Shown: positions 1 to 7,343, numbered from the stretch's first letter. The stretch is 8,776 nt of DNA from Melaminivora alkalimesophila (GCF_000282995.1 NZ_ALEE01000432.1:1-8776), one strand, 5' to 3'. Notes: a model not told the origin generated them from the letters alone. A program made the numbers and translations.

Positions 1-1371
1 GGCGACTCGCCGGTGCCAGTCGCGGCGCTGGCGGACTGGCTGGCACACCCTGCGGCCGACACGGCCTTGCCAGCGCCGCCCGCCCCCCACGACCTCGCGG
101 CGCTGGTCTATACCAGCGGCACCACGGGCAAGCCCAAGGGCGTGATGCTGACCCACCACAACGTGGTCTCGGACGTCGCTGCCGTGCTGGCGCGCATCAC
201 GCCGACCCCGCAAGATGTGTTCCTGTCCTTTCTGCCGCTGTCCCACACCTTCGAGCGCACGGCCGGCTACTACCTGGCCATCGCCGCGGGCAGCTGCGTG
301 GCCTACGCGCGCTCGGTGGCGCAGCTGGCCGAGGACATGCGGACCGTGCGCCCCACGGTGCTGGTGTCGGTGCCGCGCATCTACGAGCGGGTACACGCCC
401 GTGTGCTGGAGGCTCTCTCGGCCTCGGCGCTGAAGATGCGCCTGTTCGAGGCGGCGCAGGCCGCAGGCTGGCGGCGCTTCCGTGCGGCCCAGGCCTTGCC
501 GCCCCCTGCCGCCGAGGATGGTGCAAGGGCCGGCTGGGCGCGGCTGTTGCCATGGCCGCTGCTGCGGCTATTGGTGGCACGGCCCTTGCTCGCGCAGTTC
601 GGCGGCCGCGTGCGCGTGGCGGTAAGCGGCGGAGCCCCGCTGTCGCCCACCATCGCGCGCTGCTTCCTGGGCCTGGGCCTGCCGCTGGTGCAGGGCTACG
701 GCATGACGGAGACCGCGCCGGTGGTGAGCGCCAACACCGTGGAGGACAACGATCCGGCCACCGTCGGCCGGGCGCTCCCGGGCGTGGAGGTTCGGATTGG
801 CGACAACCGCGAACTGCAGGTGCGCGGCCCGATCGTGATGCGGGGCTACTGGAAGCGGCCGGAAGACACGGCGCGGGTCCTCTCGCCCGACGGCTGGTTG
901 TCCACCGGGGATCAGGCCGAGATCGTGGAGGGCCGCATCCGCATCCTCGGGCGCATCAAGGAAATCATCGTCACTTCCACCGGTGAGAAAGTCCCGCCGG
1001 GCGACCTGGAACTGGCGATCGCCGCAGATCCCCTCTTTGCCCAGGTGTTTGCCGTGGGGGAGAATCGGCCTTTCATCGCCACGGTCGCGGTGGTGGGCGG
1101 CGAGGAATGGACGCAGCTCGCCCAGGGCCTGGGGCTGGACCCCAAGGACCCTGCGGCCTTGCGCGACCCGCGCGTGCAGCGCGCCGCCCTCGCCCGGATC
1201 GAGCGCCAGACCGCCAGCTTCCCGCGCTATGCCGTCCCGCGCGCCGTGCACCTGGTGCGCGAGCCCTGGACCGTCGAAAACGGCCTCATGACCCCGACCC
1301 TCAAGCTCAAGCGCAACAACCTGATGGCGCGCTACGCCACCGAGATCGAGGCCCTCTACGAGCGCCGCTGA
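1..1371 (+). CDS. Long-chain acyl-CoA synthetase (AMP-forming), 5' end missing
   Basis: Adenylate-forming enzyme that activates long-chain fatty acids to acyl-CoA with ATP and CoA, on the cytoplasmic side. The reading frame is open from base 1, so the N-terminus lies outside the window; the GTG at 13 is only the first in-frame start-like codon, not a likely real start. Visible motifs in order: the ATP-binding P-loop YTSGTTGKPKG (about nt 109-141), the substrate-region segment LVSVPRIYERVHARV (about 361-405), GYGMTETAP (about 694-720), the ATP-ribose Asp in DGWLSTGD (about 889-912), the hinge segment GRIKEIIVTSTGEKVPP (about 949-1000) and the C-terminal lysine region TPTLKLKRNN (about 1291-1320). 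The combination GENRPFIATVAVV plus the KLKRNNL...Y...I..LY ending fits the FAA1-type long-chain ligases (COG1022) better than short-chain ligases. About 456 residues are visible of a family usually near 600. dusA follows after 24 bp. Chain-length specificity cannot be read from the sequence. Confidence 0.9.
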   Translation, partial: GDSPVPVAALADWLAHPAADTALPAPPAPHDLAALVYTSGTTGKPKGVMLTHHNVVSDVAAVLARITPTPQDVFLSFLPLSHTFERTAGYYLAIAAGSCVAYARSVAQLAEDMRTVRPTVLVSVPRIYERVHARVLEALSASALKMRLFEAAQAAGWRRFRAAQALPPPAAEDGARAGWARLLPWPLLRLLVARPLLAQFGGRVRVAVSGGAPLSPTIARCFLGLGLPLVQGYGMTETAPVVSANTVEDNDPATVGRALPGVEVRIGDNRELQVRGPIVMRGYWKRPEDTARVLSPDGWLSTGDQAEIVEGRIRILGRIKEIIVTSTGEKVPPGDLELAIAADPLFAQVFAVGENRPFIATVAVVGGEEWTQLAQGLGLDPKDPAALRDPRVQRAALARIERQTASFPRYAVPRAVHLVREPWTVENGLMTPTLKLKRNNLMARYATEIEALYERR

Positions 1372-1395
1372 AGACGCCGCCTGGACGCCACCACC

Positions 1396-2388
1396 GTGCA
1401 ACCCCGCCCGCCTGCCCCGCTCGCCGCCAATCGCTGGCGCATGTCGGTGGCGCCGATGCTCGACTGGACCGATCGGCACTGCCGCTACCTGCACCGCCTG
1501 CTCACGCGGCACGCACTGCTCTACACCGAGATGGTGACCACCGGCGCATTGCTGCATGGCGACGTGCAGCGCCACCTGCGCTTCGACGCGGCCGAACATC
1601 CCGTCGCCCTGCAGCTGGGCGGCAGCGAGCCCGCCGATCTTGCGCGGTGCGCGCGGCTGGCTCAGGAATGGGGCTACGACGAGGTCAACCTCAACTGTGG
1701 CTGCCCGAGCGAGCGCGTGCAGCGCGGCGCCTTCGGGGCCTGCCTGATGGCAGAACCCCGGCTGGTCGCCGACTGCGTGCGCGCGATGGTCGAAGCCGTG
1801 CAGCTGCCCGTCACCGTCAAGCACCGCATCGGCATCGATCGGGTGGAAGACTACGGCTTCGTGCGCGATTTCGTCGGCACGGTGGCCGAGGGGGGCTGCC
1901 GGGTGTTCATCGTGCATGCTCGCAACGCCTGGCTCAAGGGGCTGTCTCCCAAGGAAAACCGCGAGGTCCCGCCCCTGCGCTACGAGATGGTCGCCCGGCT
2001 CAAGCGCGACTTTCCCGAACTCGTGATTGCCATCAACGGCGGCATCGCCAGCGATGAGGCGGTGCGCGGGCAGCTCGCGGTGGTCGATGGCGTCATGGTC
2101 GGGCGCGAGGCCTACCACAACCCCTGGTGGCTCGCCAGCTGGGACCGCCAATTCCTCGGCCAGCCGGGCCCCGGCCTGTCGCGCGAGGAGGTGGAGGACG
2201 CCATGGTGGCGTACATGGAGCGTGAGGCCGCACAGCATGGAACCCCCTGGCAGGCGGTGGCGCGGCACATGCTGGGCCTGCGCGCCGGGCTGCCGGGCGC
2301 GCGCCGCTGGCGCCAGGTCTGGAGCGACCACCGCCTCAAACCACTGCCGGCGCGCGAGGTGATGGCGCTCGCGCGCGCACGGCCCTGA
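1396..2388 (+). CDS. dusA: tRNA-dihydrouridine(20/20a) synthase DusA
   Basis: FMN- and NADPH-dependent enzyme reducing uridine 20/20a in the D-loop of tRNAs. The 330-residue product has the DusA layout: SVAPMLDWTDRHCRY (residues 17-31), LLYTEMVTTGALLHG (41-55), VALQLGGSEP (70-79), NLNCGCPSERVQ (98-109) with C103 in the GCPS motif as the expected catalytic acid, FGACLM (113-118), VKHRIGID (141-148), the DusA-type segment VHARNAWLKGLSPKENRE (173-190) and the FMN-phosphate region INGGI (213-217) and VMVGREAYHNPW (233-244). Start choice: the GTG at 1396 is the only GTG or ATG start after the upstream stop that keeps the residues before SVAPM. The ATG at 1441 would begin exactly at MSVAP and trim the conserved edge. 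Neither has a convincing Shine-Dalgarno. It sits 24 bp after the acyl-CoA synthetase and 43 bp before the RelA/SpoT-type gene, so one transcript is plausible. DusA is preferred over DusB/DusC because of the DWTDRHCR and SPKENRE segments. Confidence 0.95.
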   Translation: MQPRPPAPLAANRWRMSVAPMLDWTDRHCRYLHRLLTRHALLYTEMVTTGALLHGDVQRHLRFDAAEHPVALQLGGSEPADLARCARLAQEWGYDEVNLNCGCPSERVQRGAFGACLMAEPRLVADCVRAMVEAVQLPVTVKHRIGIDRVEDYGFVRDFVGTVAEGGCRVFIVHARNAWLKGLSPKENREVPPLRYEMVARLKRDFPELVIAINGGIASDEAVRGQLAVVDGVMVGREAYHNPWWLASWDRQFLGQPGPGLSREEVEDAMVAYMEREAAQHGTPWQAVARHMLGLRAGLPGARRWRQVWSDHRLKPLPAREVMALARARP

Positions 2389-2431
2389 GGCCTGGCGCTA
2401 TCCTTGTGCCACCGTCCACCCTCCTTCCAGC

Positions 2432-3505
2432 ATGCCTGCTGCCACGCGCCTGACTTCCGAGGAAATCGCCTTCCACGCCTTCTATGCGCGCGAGCGCACG
2501 GCGCTGGAGCTCGCCTGCGCGCTGCATGTGGCGCGCCTGCAGGCGCTCCTGGCCCAGGTGCCGGGCCTGGAGATCGCCAAGGTCGAGGGCCGCGTCAAGG
2601 ACCGCGATGAATGCCTGCGCAAGTTCGCGCGCAAGTACCGGGCGGCGCTGGAGGAAGATGGCGGCGGCTACGAGATCCGCCGCTGCATCACCGACCTGAT
2701 CGGGGTGCGCGTGGTGTGTCTCTACGAGGACGAGCTGGGGCGGATCGCGCAGCTCGTGCGCCAACAGTTCGAGGTCATCGACGTGACGGACAAGGTGGGC
2801 GCCGTGCAGGGCACCGAGTCGGCCTTCGGTTACATGGGGCTGCACCTGGACCTGCGCCTGAAGGCGGAGCTGGCGGATGCAGCGCCCCACACGGCGCACC
2901 TGTGCGAGCCCTTCGAGCTGCAGGTGCGCACCATCATCCAGGACGCCTGGAGCGTGCTGGACCACCGCATCAAGTACAAGAAATCGATCCCGGCGGCCCT
3001 CAAGCGCCGCATCAACGTGCTGTCGGCCCTGTTCGAGCTGGCGGACCGGGAGTTCCGGCAGATCCGCGACGCCACCGAAGCGGAGCTGCAGCGCCCGGGA
3101 GACGACCCGGCCGAACTGGAGGGAACGCATGGGTCCGGGCAGGAAGGCAGCGCGGCCCCGCGCGGCAGCAAGGTGCTCGATGCGTTCAGCTTCCTGCGCA
3201 TCGCGCGCCATTTCTTTCCTGACCAAGAGTTCGACGCCCATCGCGTGGACCTGTTCGTGGACGACATTCTCGGCTGGGACCCGGCCATCACGCGCGAACG
3301 CTTCAACGCCACCCTGCGCCAGGGTCTGGCGACGGTCAAGCGCTACAAGCAGGCCTACGAAGCGGCCGAGCCGGGGCGCAGTTTCAACCCCTTTACCGTC
3401 ATCCGGCACTGCCTCTACCTGGGCGACCCCGAGACCTTCCAGCCCGCATTGCGCAACACCGCACGGGCCGCATTTCAGACATGGCTGCAGGCAGAAGCCT
3501 CCTGA
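2432..3505 (+). CDS. Stand-alone RelA/SpoT-type (p)ppGpp synthetase-domain protein with uncharacterised C-terminal region
   Basis: A 357-residue protein whose first ~215 residues match the RelA/SpoT nucleotidyltransferase domain, which transfers pyrophosphate from ATP to the 3' position of GDP/GTP. Seen: a basic segment VEGRVKDRDECLRKFARKY (51-69, ATP-side R/K residues), ITDLIGVRVV (86-95) with the metal-binding Asp at D88, the G-loop FGYMGLHLDL (132-141) with Y134 and H138, and FELQVRTIIQDAWSVLDH (161-178) with the catalytic-type Glu E162 followed by KYK (181-183). G136 replaces the Ser usual in the YRS.H form of this loop. There is no N-terminal HD hydrolase and no TGS or ACT domain, so this is not the housekeeping RelA or SpoT. 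Residues ~220-247 look like a flexible linker rich in G, E, P and S. Residues ~248-357 form a separate segment (LDAFSFLRIARHFFP, VDLFVDDILGWDP, FNPFTVIRHCLYLGDP) that I do not recognise. No antitoxin-like small gene is adjacent. Product could be (p)ppGpp, (p)ppApp or a tRNA modification as in toxic small alarmone synthetases; the sequence alone does not decide. Confidence 0.8.
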   Translation: MPAATRLTSEEIAFHAFYARERTALELACALHVARLQALLAQVPGLEIAKVEGRVKDRDECLRKFARKYRAALEEDGGGYEIRRCITDLIGVRVVCLYEDELGRIAQLVRQQFEVIDVTDKVGAVQGTESAFGYMGLHLDLRLKAELADAAPHTAHLCEPFELQVRTIIQDAWSVLDHRIKYKKSIPAALKRRINVLSALFELADREFRQIRDATEAELQRPGDDPAELEGTHGSGQEGSAAPRGSKVLDAFSFLRIARHFFPDQEFDAHRVDLFVDDILGWDPAITRERFNATLRQGLATVKRYKQAYEAAEPGRSFNPFTVIRHCLYLGDPETFQPALRNTARAAFQTWLQAEAS

Positions 3506-3677
3506 GGCGCCGAGCCCGTCTCTGACAGACGCCCCCCGGCAGCAGAACGCATCCTGAGGGCACCGCAGCCCGGCCTAGCGGCCAGGTGTCGCCAGGGAGA
3601 CGCTGCCTAAGTGGTATCACGCCCTGCAGGCAACGTCAGTAACTGATATATATCAGGTCGCAACAATCACTTACGCC
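3506..3677. other. Intergenic region upstream of phaZ
   Basis: A 172-bp non-coding stretch between the RelA/SpoT-type gene and phaZ. Its first part is GC-rich and has a short 5-bp hairpin (CGTCT / AGACG, 3517-3531) with no T-run after it, so it is not a convincing terminator. Its last ~45 bp become much more AT-rich than the surroundings and hold two overlapping palindromes (listed separately). The phaZ promoter is probably here, but I see no clean -35/-10 pair. No Shine-Dalgarno is obvious before the phaZ ATG. Confidence 0.6.
3636..3656. promoter_or_regulatory. Overlapping palindromes upstream of phaZ; candidate FNR/CRP-family operator
   Basis: Two perfect dyads share four bases. TCAGTAACTGA (3636-3646) has 5-bp arms around one central A. 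CTGATATATATCAG (3643-3656) is a perfect 14-bp palindrome. The second fits the FNR/Anr-type pattern TTGAT-N4-ATCAA at 8 of 10 defined positions (TGAT-N4-ATCA exact, outermost bases changed). Its centre is about 28 bp before the phaZ ATG. That is too close for classical activation from -41.5 unless transcription starts inside the gene, so repression or an overlapping -10 element (TATATA within it) is more likely. The structure is seen directly; the regulator is inferred. Confidence 0.45.
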
Positions 3678-4997
3678 ATGCTCTACACCCTCTATGAAAC
3701 GCAGCGCAGCCTGATGGAGCCCTTCGCCGACCTGGCCCAGGCGACGGCGAAGTTCTACAGCAACCCGCTGAACCCCTTCGGCCACACGCAGACGGCCCAC
3801 CGGATCTCCGCCGCCTACGACCTGATGCACCGCCTGGGCAAGGACTATGAAAAGCCCGAGTTCGGTATCCGCACGGTGCAGGTCGACGGTGTGGAGGTGG
3901 CCATCCACGAGCGCGTGGAGCTCGACAAGCCCTTCTGCGAGCTGCGCCGCTTCAAGCGCTTCTCGGACGACCCCGACACGCTCACGAAGCTCAAGGACCA
4001 GCCGGTGGTGCTGGTCGTGGCGCCGCTGTCGGGCCACTACGCGACGCTGCTGCGCGACACGGTGCGCACCATGCTCAGCGGCCACAAGGTCTACATCACG
4101 GACTGGAAGAACGCGCGCATGGTGCCGCTCGCCGAAGGCGACTTTCACCTGGACGACTACGTGAACTACGTGCAGGAGTTCATCCGGCACCTGCAGGGCA
4201 AGTACGGCAACTGCCACGTCATGAGTGTTTGCCAGCCCACGGTGCCGGTGCTCGCCGCCATCTCCCTGATGGCCAGCCGGGGGGAGACCACGCCGCTATC
4301 CATGACCATGATGGGAGGGCCGATCGACGCGCGCCGCTCGCCCACCGCGGTCAACGACCTGGCCACGCAGCGCAGCTACGAGTGGTTCGAGAACAACGTC
4401 ATCTACCCCGTGCCGGCCAAGTTCCCGGGCGCGGGCCGGATGGTGTACCCCGGCTTCCTGCAACACACCGGCTTCATCGCCATGAACCCCGACCGGCATG
4501 CGACCAGCCACTACGATTACTTTCGCAATCTGGTCAAGGGCGACGACGCCAGCGCCGAGGCACACCGCAAGTTCTACGACGAGTACAACGCCGTGCTCGA
4601 CATGGACGCGCACTACTACCTGGAAACCATCCGCACCGTGTTCCAGGAATTTGCCCTGGTGAAAGGGACCTGGGACGTGCGCAACCCGCAGGGCGTGCCC
4701 GAGCGTGTGCGCCCGCAAGACATCACGCACACCGCCCTGCTCACGGTCGAGGGCGAGCTGGACGACATCTCGGGCTGCGGCCAGACCCAGGCGGCGCATG
4801 GCCTGTGCAGCGGCATCCCCGAACAGGCACGCCACCACCTGGAGGTCCAGGGCGCAGGCCACTACGGCATCTTCAGCGGCCGGCGCTGGCGCGAGCTCGT
4901 CTATCCCAAAGTGCGCGCCTTCATCCTCGACGCGGATGCCAGCAAGCCCCGCCCCGCGGTCGCCGCCCTGCCGCTGGCCGAAAAGCGCGCCGCCTGA
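3678..4997 (+). CDS. phaZ: Intracellular polyhydroxyalkanoate (PHB) depolymerase, Cys-type
   Basis: Mobilises stored PHA granules inside the cell by hydrolysing (or thiolysing) the native polymer. The 439-residue product begins [20 protein letters not shown], the typical start of intracellular PHB depolymerases, which fixes the ATG at 3678. An alpha/beta-hydrolase core follows: [19 protein letters not shown] (111-129), [13 protein letters not shown] (138-150), then the nucleophile region [11 protein letters not shown] (183-193), where C185 stands in the lipase-box position usually held by Ser. The other triad members are the Asp of GELDDISG (D362 or D363) and H395 in [10 protein letters not shown]. 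This agrees with the Cys-Asp-His triad established for the Ralstonia eutropha PhaZa1 enzyme. Length is close to that family's usual ~420 residues, with a short Ala/Pro-rich tail after ~420. No signal peptide is visible, consistent with a cytoplasmic granule enzyme. An RnfB-like ferredoxin starts 10 bp after the stop, so they are likely co-transcribed. Confidence 0.95.
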   Translation: MLYTLYETQRSLMEPFADLAQATAKFYSNPLNPFGHTQTAHRISAAYDLMHRLGKDYEKPEFGIRTVQVDGVEVAIHERVELDKPFCELRRFKRFSDDPDTLTKLKDQPVVLVVAPLSGHYATLLRDTVRTMLSGHKVYITDWKNARMVPLAEGDFHLDDYVNYVQEFIRHLQGKYGNCHVMSVCQPTVPVLAAISLMASRGETTPLSMTMMGGPIDARRSPTAVNDLATQRSYEWFENNVIYPVPAKFPGAGRMVYPGFLQHTGFIAMNPDRHATSHYDYFRNLVKGDDASAEAHRKFYDEYNAVLDMDAHYYLETIRTVFQEFALVKGTWDVRNPQGVPERVRPQDITHTALLTVEGELDDISGCGQTQAAHGLCSGIPEQARHHLEVQGAGHYGIFSGRRWRELVYPKVRAFILDADASKPRPAVAALPLAEKRAA

Positions 4998-5000
4998 GGG
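4996..5000 (+). promoter_or_regulatory. Ribosome binding site of the RnfB-like gene
   Basis: GAGGG overlapping the phaZ stop codon, 7 bases before the ATG at 5008. It decides the start in a frame that is open far upstream (from ~4705) inside phaZ, and it suggests the ferredoxin is translated from the phaZ transcript. Confidence 0.6.
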
Positions 5001-5007
5001 CCGCGCC

Positions 5008-5628
5008 ATGGCCCTGCTTGCCCTGTCCGGCCTGGCGGCGCGCATCGACGCGGCGCTCCCCCAGACGCAGTGCACCCGCTGCGGCTACCCGGACTGCGCG
5101 CATTACGCCGAGGCCATCGCCCGCAGAGAAGCGGCGATCAACCGCTGCCCGCCCGGCGGCGCCGAAGGGGTCGCACGCCTGGCGGCCCTGACCGGCCAGC
5201 CGGTGCTGCCGCTCGATGCGGCCTGCGGCAGCGAGGGGCCGCGGGCCGTGGCCGTGATCGACGAGGACTGGTGTATCGGTTGCACCCTGTGCATCAAGGC
5301 GTGCCCGACGGATGCGATCCTCGGCCTGAACAAGCGCATGCACACCGTGATCGCGGACCACTGTACGGGATGCGAGCTGTGCGTGCCTGCCTGTCCCGTG
5401 GATTGCATCCACATGCACGCTGCCAGCGGAGAGGCCACCGGCTGGAATGCGTGGTCGGCGCAGCAGGCGCGCGCCGCGCAAGAGCGCTACCAAGCGCGCC
5501 AGCTGCGGCTCGAGCGCGCGCAGGCGCCGGTGGACGCCCCCGCTCCCGCCGAGCAGGACAGGCGCGCCGCCCTGGCCGCCGTGCTGGCGCGGGCGCGGGC
5601 GCGCCAGACGGGAACGCCGCCCGCCTGA
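5008..5628 (+). CDS. RnfB/RsxB-like soluble ferredoxin with three [4Fe-4S] cluster motifs
   Basis: A 206-residue iron-sulfur protein, probably an electron carrier in the cytoplasm. Residues 22-47 carry the Fe-S motif of RnfB-type proteins (C22, C25, C30, C47; [10 protein letters not shown] then INRCPPGG). Two ferredoxin-type motifs follow: [12 protein letters not shown] (C89, C92, C95, C99) and [12 protein letters not shown] (C119, C122, C125, C129). Together they predict three [4Fe-4S] clusters. The short region before the first cluster ([17 protein letters not shown]) matches the RnfB core, but the N-terminal membrane helix of true RnfB is absent, so it should be soluble. The C-terminal ~65 residues are Ala/Arg/Gln-rich and probably helical. 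No other rnf/rsx gene is in the window, so membership of a full Rnf complex is not supported here. It starts 10 bp after phaZ, and its stop is 12 bp from the convergent chemoreceptor stop. The start is set by the GAGGG site and by homology; the open frame further upstream overlaps phaZ and is rejected. Confidence 0.88.
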   Translation: MALLALSGLAARIDAALPQTQCTRCGYPDCAHYAEAIARREAAINRCPPGGAEGVARLAALTGQPVLPLDAACGSEGPRAVAVIDEDWCIGCTLCIKACPTDAILGLNKRMHTVIADHCTGCELCVPACPVDCIHMHAASGEATGWNAWSAQQARAAQERYQARQLRLERAQAPVDAPAPAEQDRRAALAAVLARARARQTGTPPA

Positions 5629-5640
5629 GCTCCGCCTCCG

Positions 5641-7149
5641 TCAGGCCGGCACCGCCAGGCGCTTGTACACCCCGCAGCCCAGGTACCAATCGCCCACCCG
5701 CTGCACGAACGACATCTTGGTCTGCACCGCCCCGGTGGCAGGATGGGTGATGTCGTACTCCACCCAGCCCGGCCCCTGGTCGGCCTGGGCGACGATGGCA
5801 CGCACCAGCGCGTCGCCGGCGATGCCCGGGATGTCCTGCACCCGAGAGCCCACCTTGTCGGGGTTGCCCCCGAAGGCGCGGTAGGTGCCTGCCGCGTCGA
5901 GCGCAAACACGTACATGTCGCGGTCGTGGAACGGCCCGGCCGGGTCCGTCAGCCGCTGCAGGAACTCTGCCTCCTGGCCCGGCCGGTAAAGCGCGGCCGC
6001 CCGCTCCACCAGCGCCGCGGCCTCGTCGGCCGTGCCCTGCTGCAGCCGGAACTGCAGCACCGAGCGCGCCAAGGTGGTGGCCCGCCCCTCCAGGGCGCGC
6101 GCCTGCTGCAGGCTGTCTGCCACCATGTGGGCGTTGCGCTGCGTGATCTGGTCGAGTTGCTGCACGGCGCAGCTGATCTCGCGCAACCCGGTGCTCTGCT
6201 CGACCACCGAGTGCGAGATCTCGTCCACATGGGCTGCCACGCCCTGCATGCCCGCGGTCATTGCCTGCATCGCCTGCCCCGCCCCGCGGATCAGGCCGGC
6301 GCTGTCCTCGACCTGCTGGACGGAGGCCTGGATCAGCGAGCGGATCTCGCGCGCCGCCGCCGCGGAGCGCCCTGCCAGCGTGCGGACTTCGCCCGCCACC
6401 ACCGCGAAGCCACGCCCCTGCTCACCCGCGCGCGCCGCCTCCACCGCAGCGTTCAGCGCCAGGATGTTGGTCTGGAAGGCGATGCCGTCGATCACCGCGA
6501 TGATCTCGCCCATGCGCCGCGCGCCTTCCTGGATGCGCTCGACGGATGCGATCGCCTGCTCCATCCCCTGCACGCCGGCCCGCACCGCCTCGCGGACCCG
6601 GGCCGCCTCCTCGGCGGCCACGCCCGCCGCCTGGGCGTTCTGGGACATGGCGGATGAGAGTTGCTCGACGCTGGCTGCCGTCTGCTCCAGGCTGGCCGCC
6701 TGCTGTTCGGTCCGCTCCGACAGCGCGCCGCCGTCGCGTGCCAGGCACTGTCCGGCATGGGCCACCAGCGCTGCGTTGCTGCGCACGTCGGCCACCGTGG
6801 CGGACAGCGCCAGCACCATACCGTCGAGCGCGCGGCCGAGGGCAGCGAGCTCGTCGCCCCCCTGCAGGGCGGCGCGTGCGCACAGGTCGCCCCCGGAGGC
6901 GCGCTGCACCGCCTCTTGCAGCCGGCGCAGGCCGGGCGCAATGCTCTGCTCGAGCGCCACGCCCAAGTAGACCAGCAACAAGGCCAGACCCAGGCAGGCG
7001 CCCCAGGCGGCGGCAGGTGCGCCCGCCTGCAGCAGCAACAACAACGGCAGCGACAGCGCGGCCAGCGCCGTCAGGAGGGCCAGCCTCGCCGACAGCCCCA
7101 TGCGCCGCATGAGCCACAGGCCCGGACGGAGAAAAAATCGCATACCCAT
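5641..7149 (-). CDS. Methyl-accepting chemotaxis protein with C-terminal Cache-like domain
   Basis: Chemoreceptor-type signal transducer expected to work through CheA/CheW. With the start at 7149 it has 502 residues. Two hydrophobic helices (about 21-41 and 46-66) are separated by only ~5 residues, so there is essentially no periplasmic sensor. A HAMP-like linker (about 70-125) leads to the coiled-coil signalling domain (about 130-365), with the conserved hairpin tip [20 protein letters not shown] (221-240) and [18 protein letters not shown] (245-262). After it, about 374-497 form a Cache-like module ([19 protein letters not shown], 410-428; [10 protein letters not shown], 461-470; [18 protein letters not shown], 479-496), which must be cytoplasmic given two membrane passes. 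No CheR/CheB tether pentapeptide is at the C-terminus. Start choice: the frame is open to 7236, but a GGAGG (7161-7165, minus strand) lies 11 bases before the ATG at 7149; the ATG at 7143 is the alternative. It is divergent from pilU. Ligand unknown. Confidence 0.9.
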   Translation of the reverse strand: MGMRFFLRPGLWLMRRMGLSARLALLTALAALSLPLLLLLQAGAPAAAWGACLGLALLLVYLGVALEQSIAPGLRRLQEAVQRASGGDLCARAALQGGDELAALGRALDGMVLALSATVADVRSNAALVAHAGQCLARDGGALSERTEQQAASLEQTAASVEQLSSAMSQNAQAAGVAAEEAARVREAVRAGVQGMEQAIASVERIQEGARRMGEIIAVIDGIAFQTNILALNAAVEAARAGEQGRGFAVVAGEVRTLAGRSAAAAREIRSLIQASVQQVEDSAGLIRGAGQAMQAMTAGMQGVAAHVDEISHSVVEQSTGLREISCAVQQLDQITQRNAHMVADSLQQARALEGRATTLARSVLQFRLQQGTADEAAALVERAAALYRPGQEAEFLQRLTDPAGPFHDRDMYVFALDAAGTYRAFGGNPDKVGSRVQDIPGIAGDALVRAIVAQADQGPGWVEYDITHPATGAVQTKMSFVQRVGDWYLGCGVYKRLAVPA

Positions 7150-7208
7150 TGCCAGCAATGCCTCCCACCGTGTCAGCGCGACGACCCATGCCCCGCCCGG
7201 GCCGTGTC

Positions 7209-7227
7209 GGGTATTTGAATGATACCC
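7209..7227. repeat. Inverted repeat GGGTAT-N7-ATACCC
   Basis: Perfect 6-bp arms (7209-7214 and 7222-7227) around a 7-bp AT-rich centre, about 60 bp upstream of the chemoreceptor start and ~220 bp upstream of pilU. The spacing of about one helical turn between arms is typical of a dimeric repressor or activator site. There is no T-run on either side, so a terminator is unlikely. Which regulator binds is unknown. Confidence 0.35.
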
Positions 7228-7337
7228 ATGTAACAAAAGAATATTTTCTTACCCCTCCGTCCCTGCCGACTGACGCGCCAAGGCGACACAGGGGCGCGCG
7301 GGCCGCGCACCTGGGCGCTGCGGCCCAGGCCCCTCCC

Positions 7338-7343
7338 TACAAT
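7338..7343 (+). promoter_or_regulatory. Candidate sigma-70 -10 element for pilU
   Basis: TACAAT matches the TATAAT consensus at 5 of 6 bases and stands out in very GC-rich DNA. No good -35 hexamer lies 16-18 bases upstream, so it may depend on an activator or be chance. If used, the leader before the pilU ATG would be about 95 bases. Confidence 0.3.

Noticed and set aside
568..2331. Minus-strand open frame of 587 codons opposite the acyl-CoA synthetase and dusA
   Set aside because: It lies antisense to two well-supported genes, has low-complexity His/Ala/Gly/Arg-rich composition and no recognisable domain. Long antisense frames are expected at this GC content.
2336..3409. Minus-strand open frame of 357 codons opposite the RelA/SpoT-type gene
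   Set aside because: Same reasons: fully antisense to a gene with clear motifs, and no family resemblance in its own translation.
2432..3505. Classical toxin-antitoxin pair built on the RelA/SpoT-type gene
   Set aside because: No small partner gene is adjacent: upstream is dusA with a 43-bp gap, and downstream is 172 bp of non-coding DNA and phaZ.
3517..3531. Hairpin CGTCT-CTGAC-AGACG as a terminator after the RelA/SpoT-type gene
   Set aside because: The stem is only 5 bp and a C-run, not a T-run, follows. Too weak for an intrinsic terminator.
4705..5007. Upstream extension of the ferredoxin frame into phaZ
   Set aside because: It would overlap the phaZ 3' end by about 290 bases with Arg/Ser/Ala-rich sequence. 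RnfB similarity and the Shine-Dalgarno both point to the ATG at 5008.
5629..5640. Bidirectional terminator between the convergent ferredoxin and chemoreceptor genes
   Set aside because: Only 12 bp separate the stop codons and no dyad or T-run is present; transcripts may simply run into each other.
5743..6657. Plus-strand open frame inside the chemoreceptor gene
   Set aside because: It is antisense to the chemoreceptor signalling domain, which has strong conserved motifs on the minus strand.
7150..7236. N-terminal extension of the chemoreceptor by 29 codons
   Set aside because: It would pass through the inverted repeat region, and a GGAGG motif fits the ATG at 7149. The membrane topology is the same either way.
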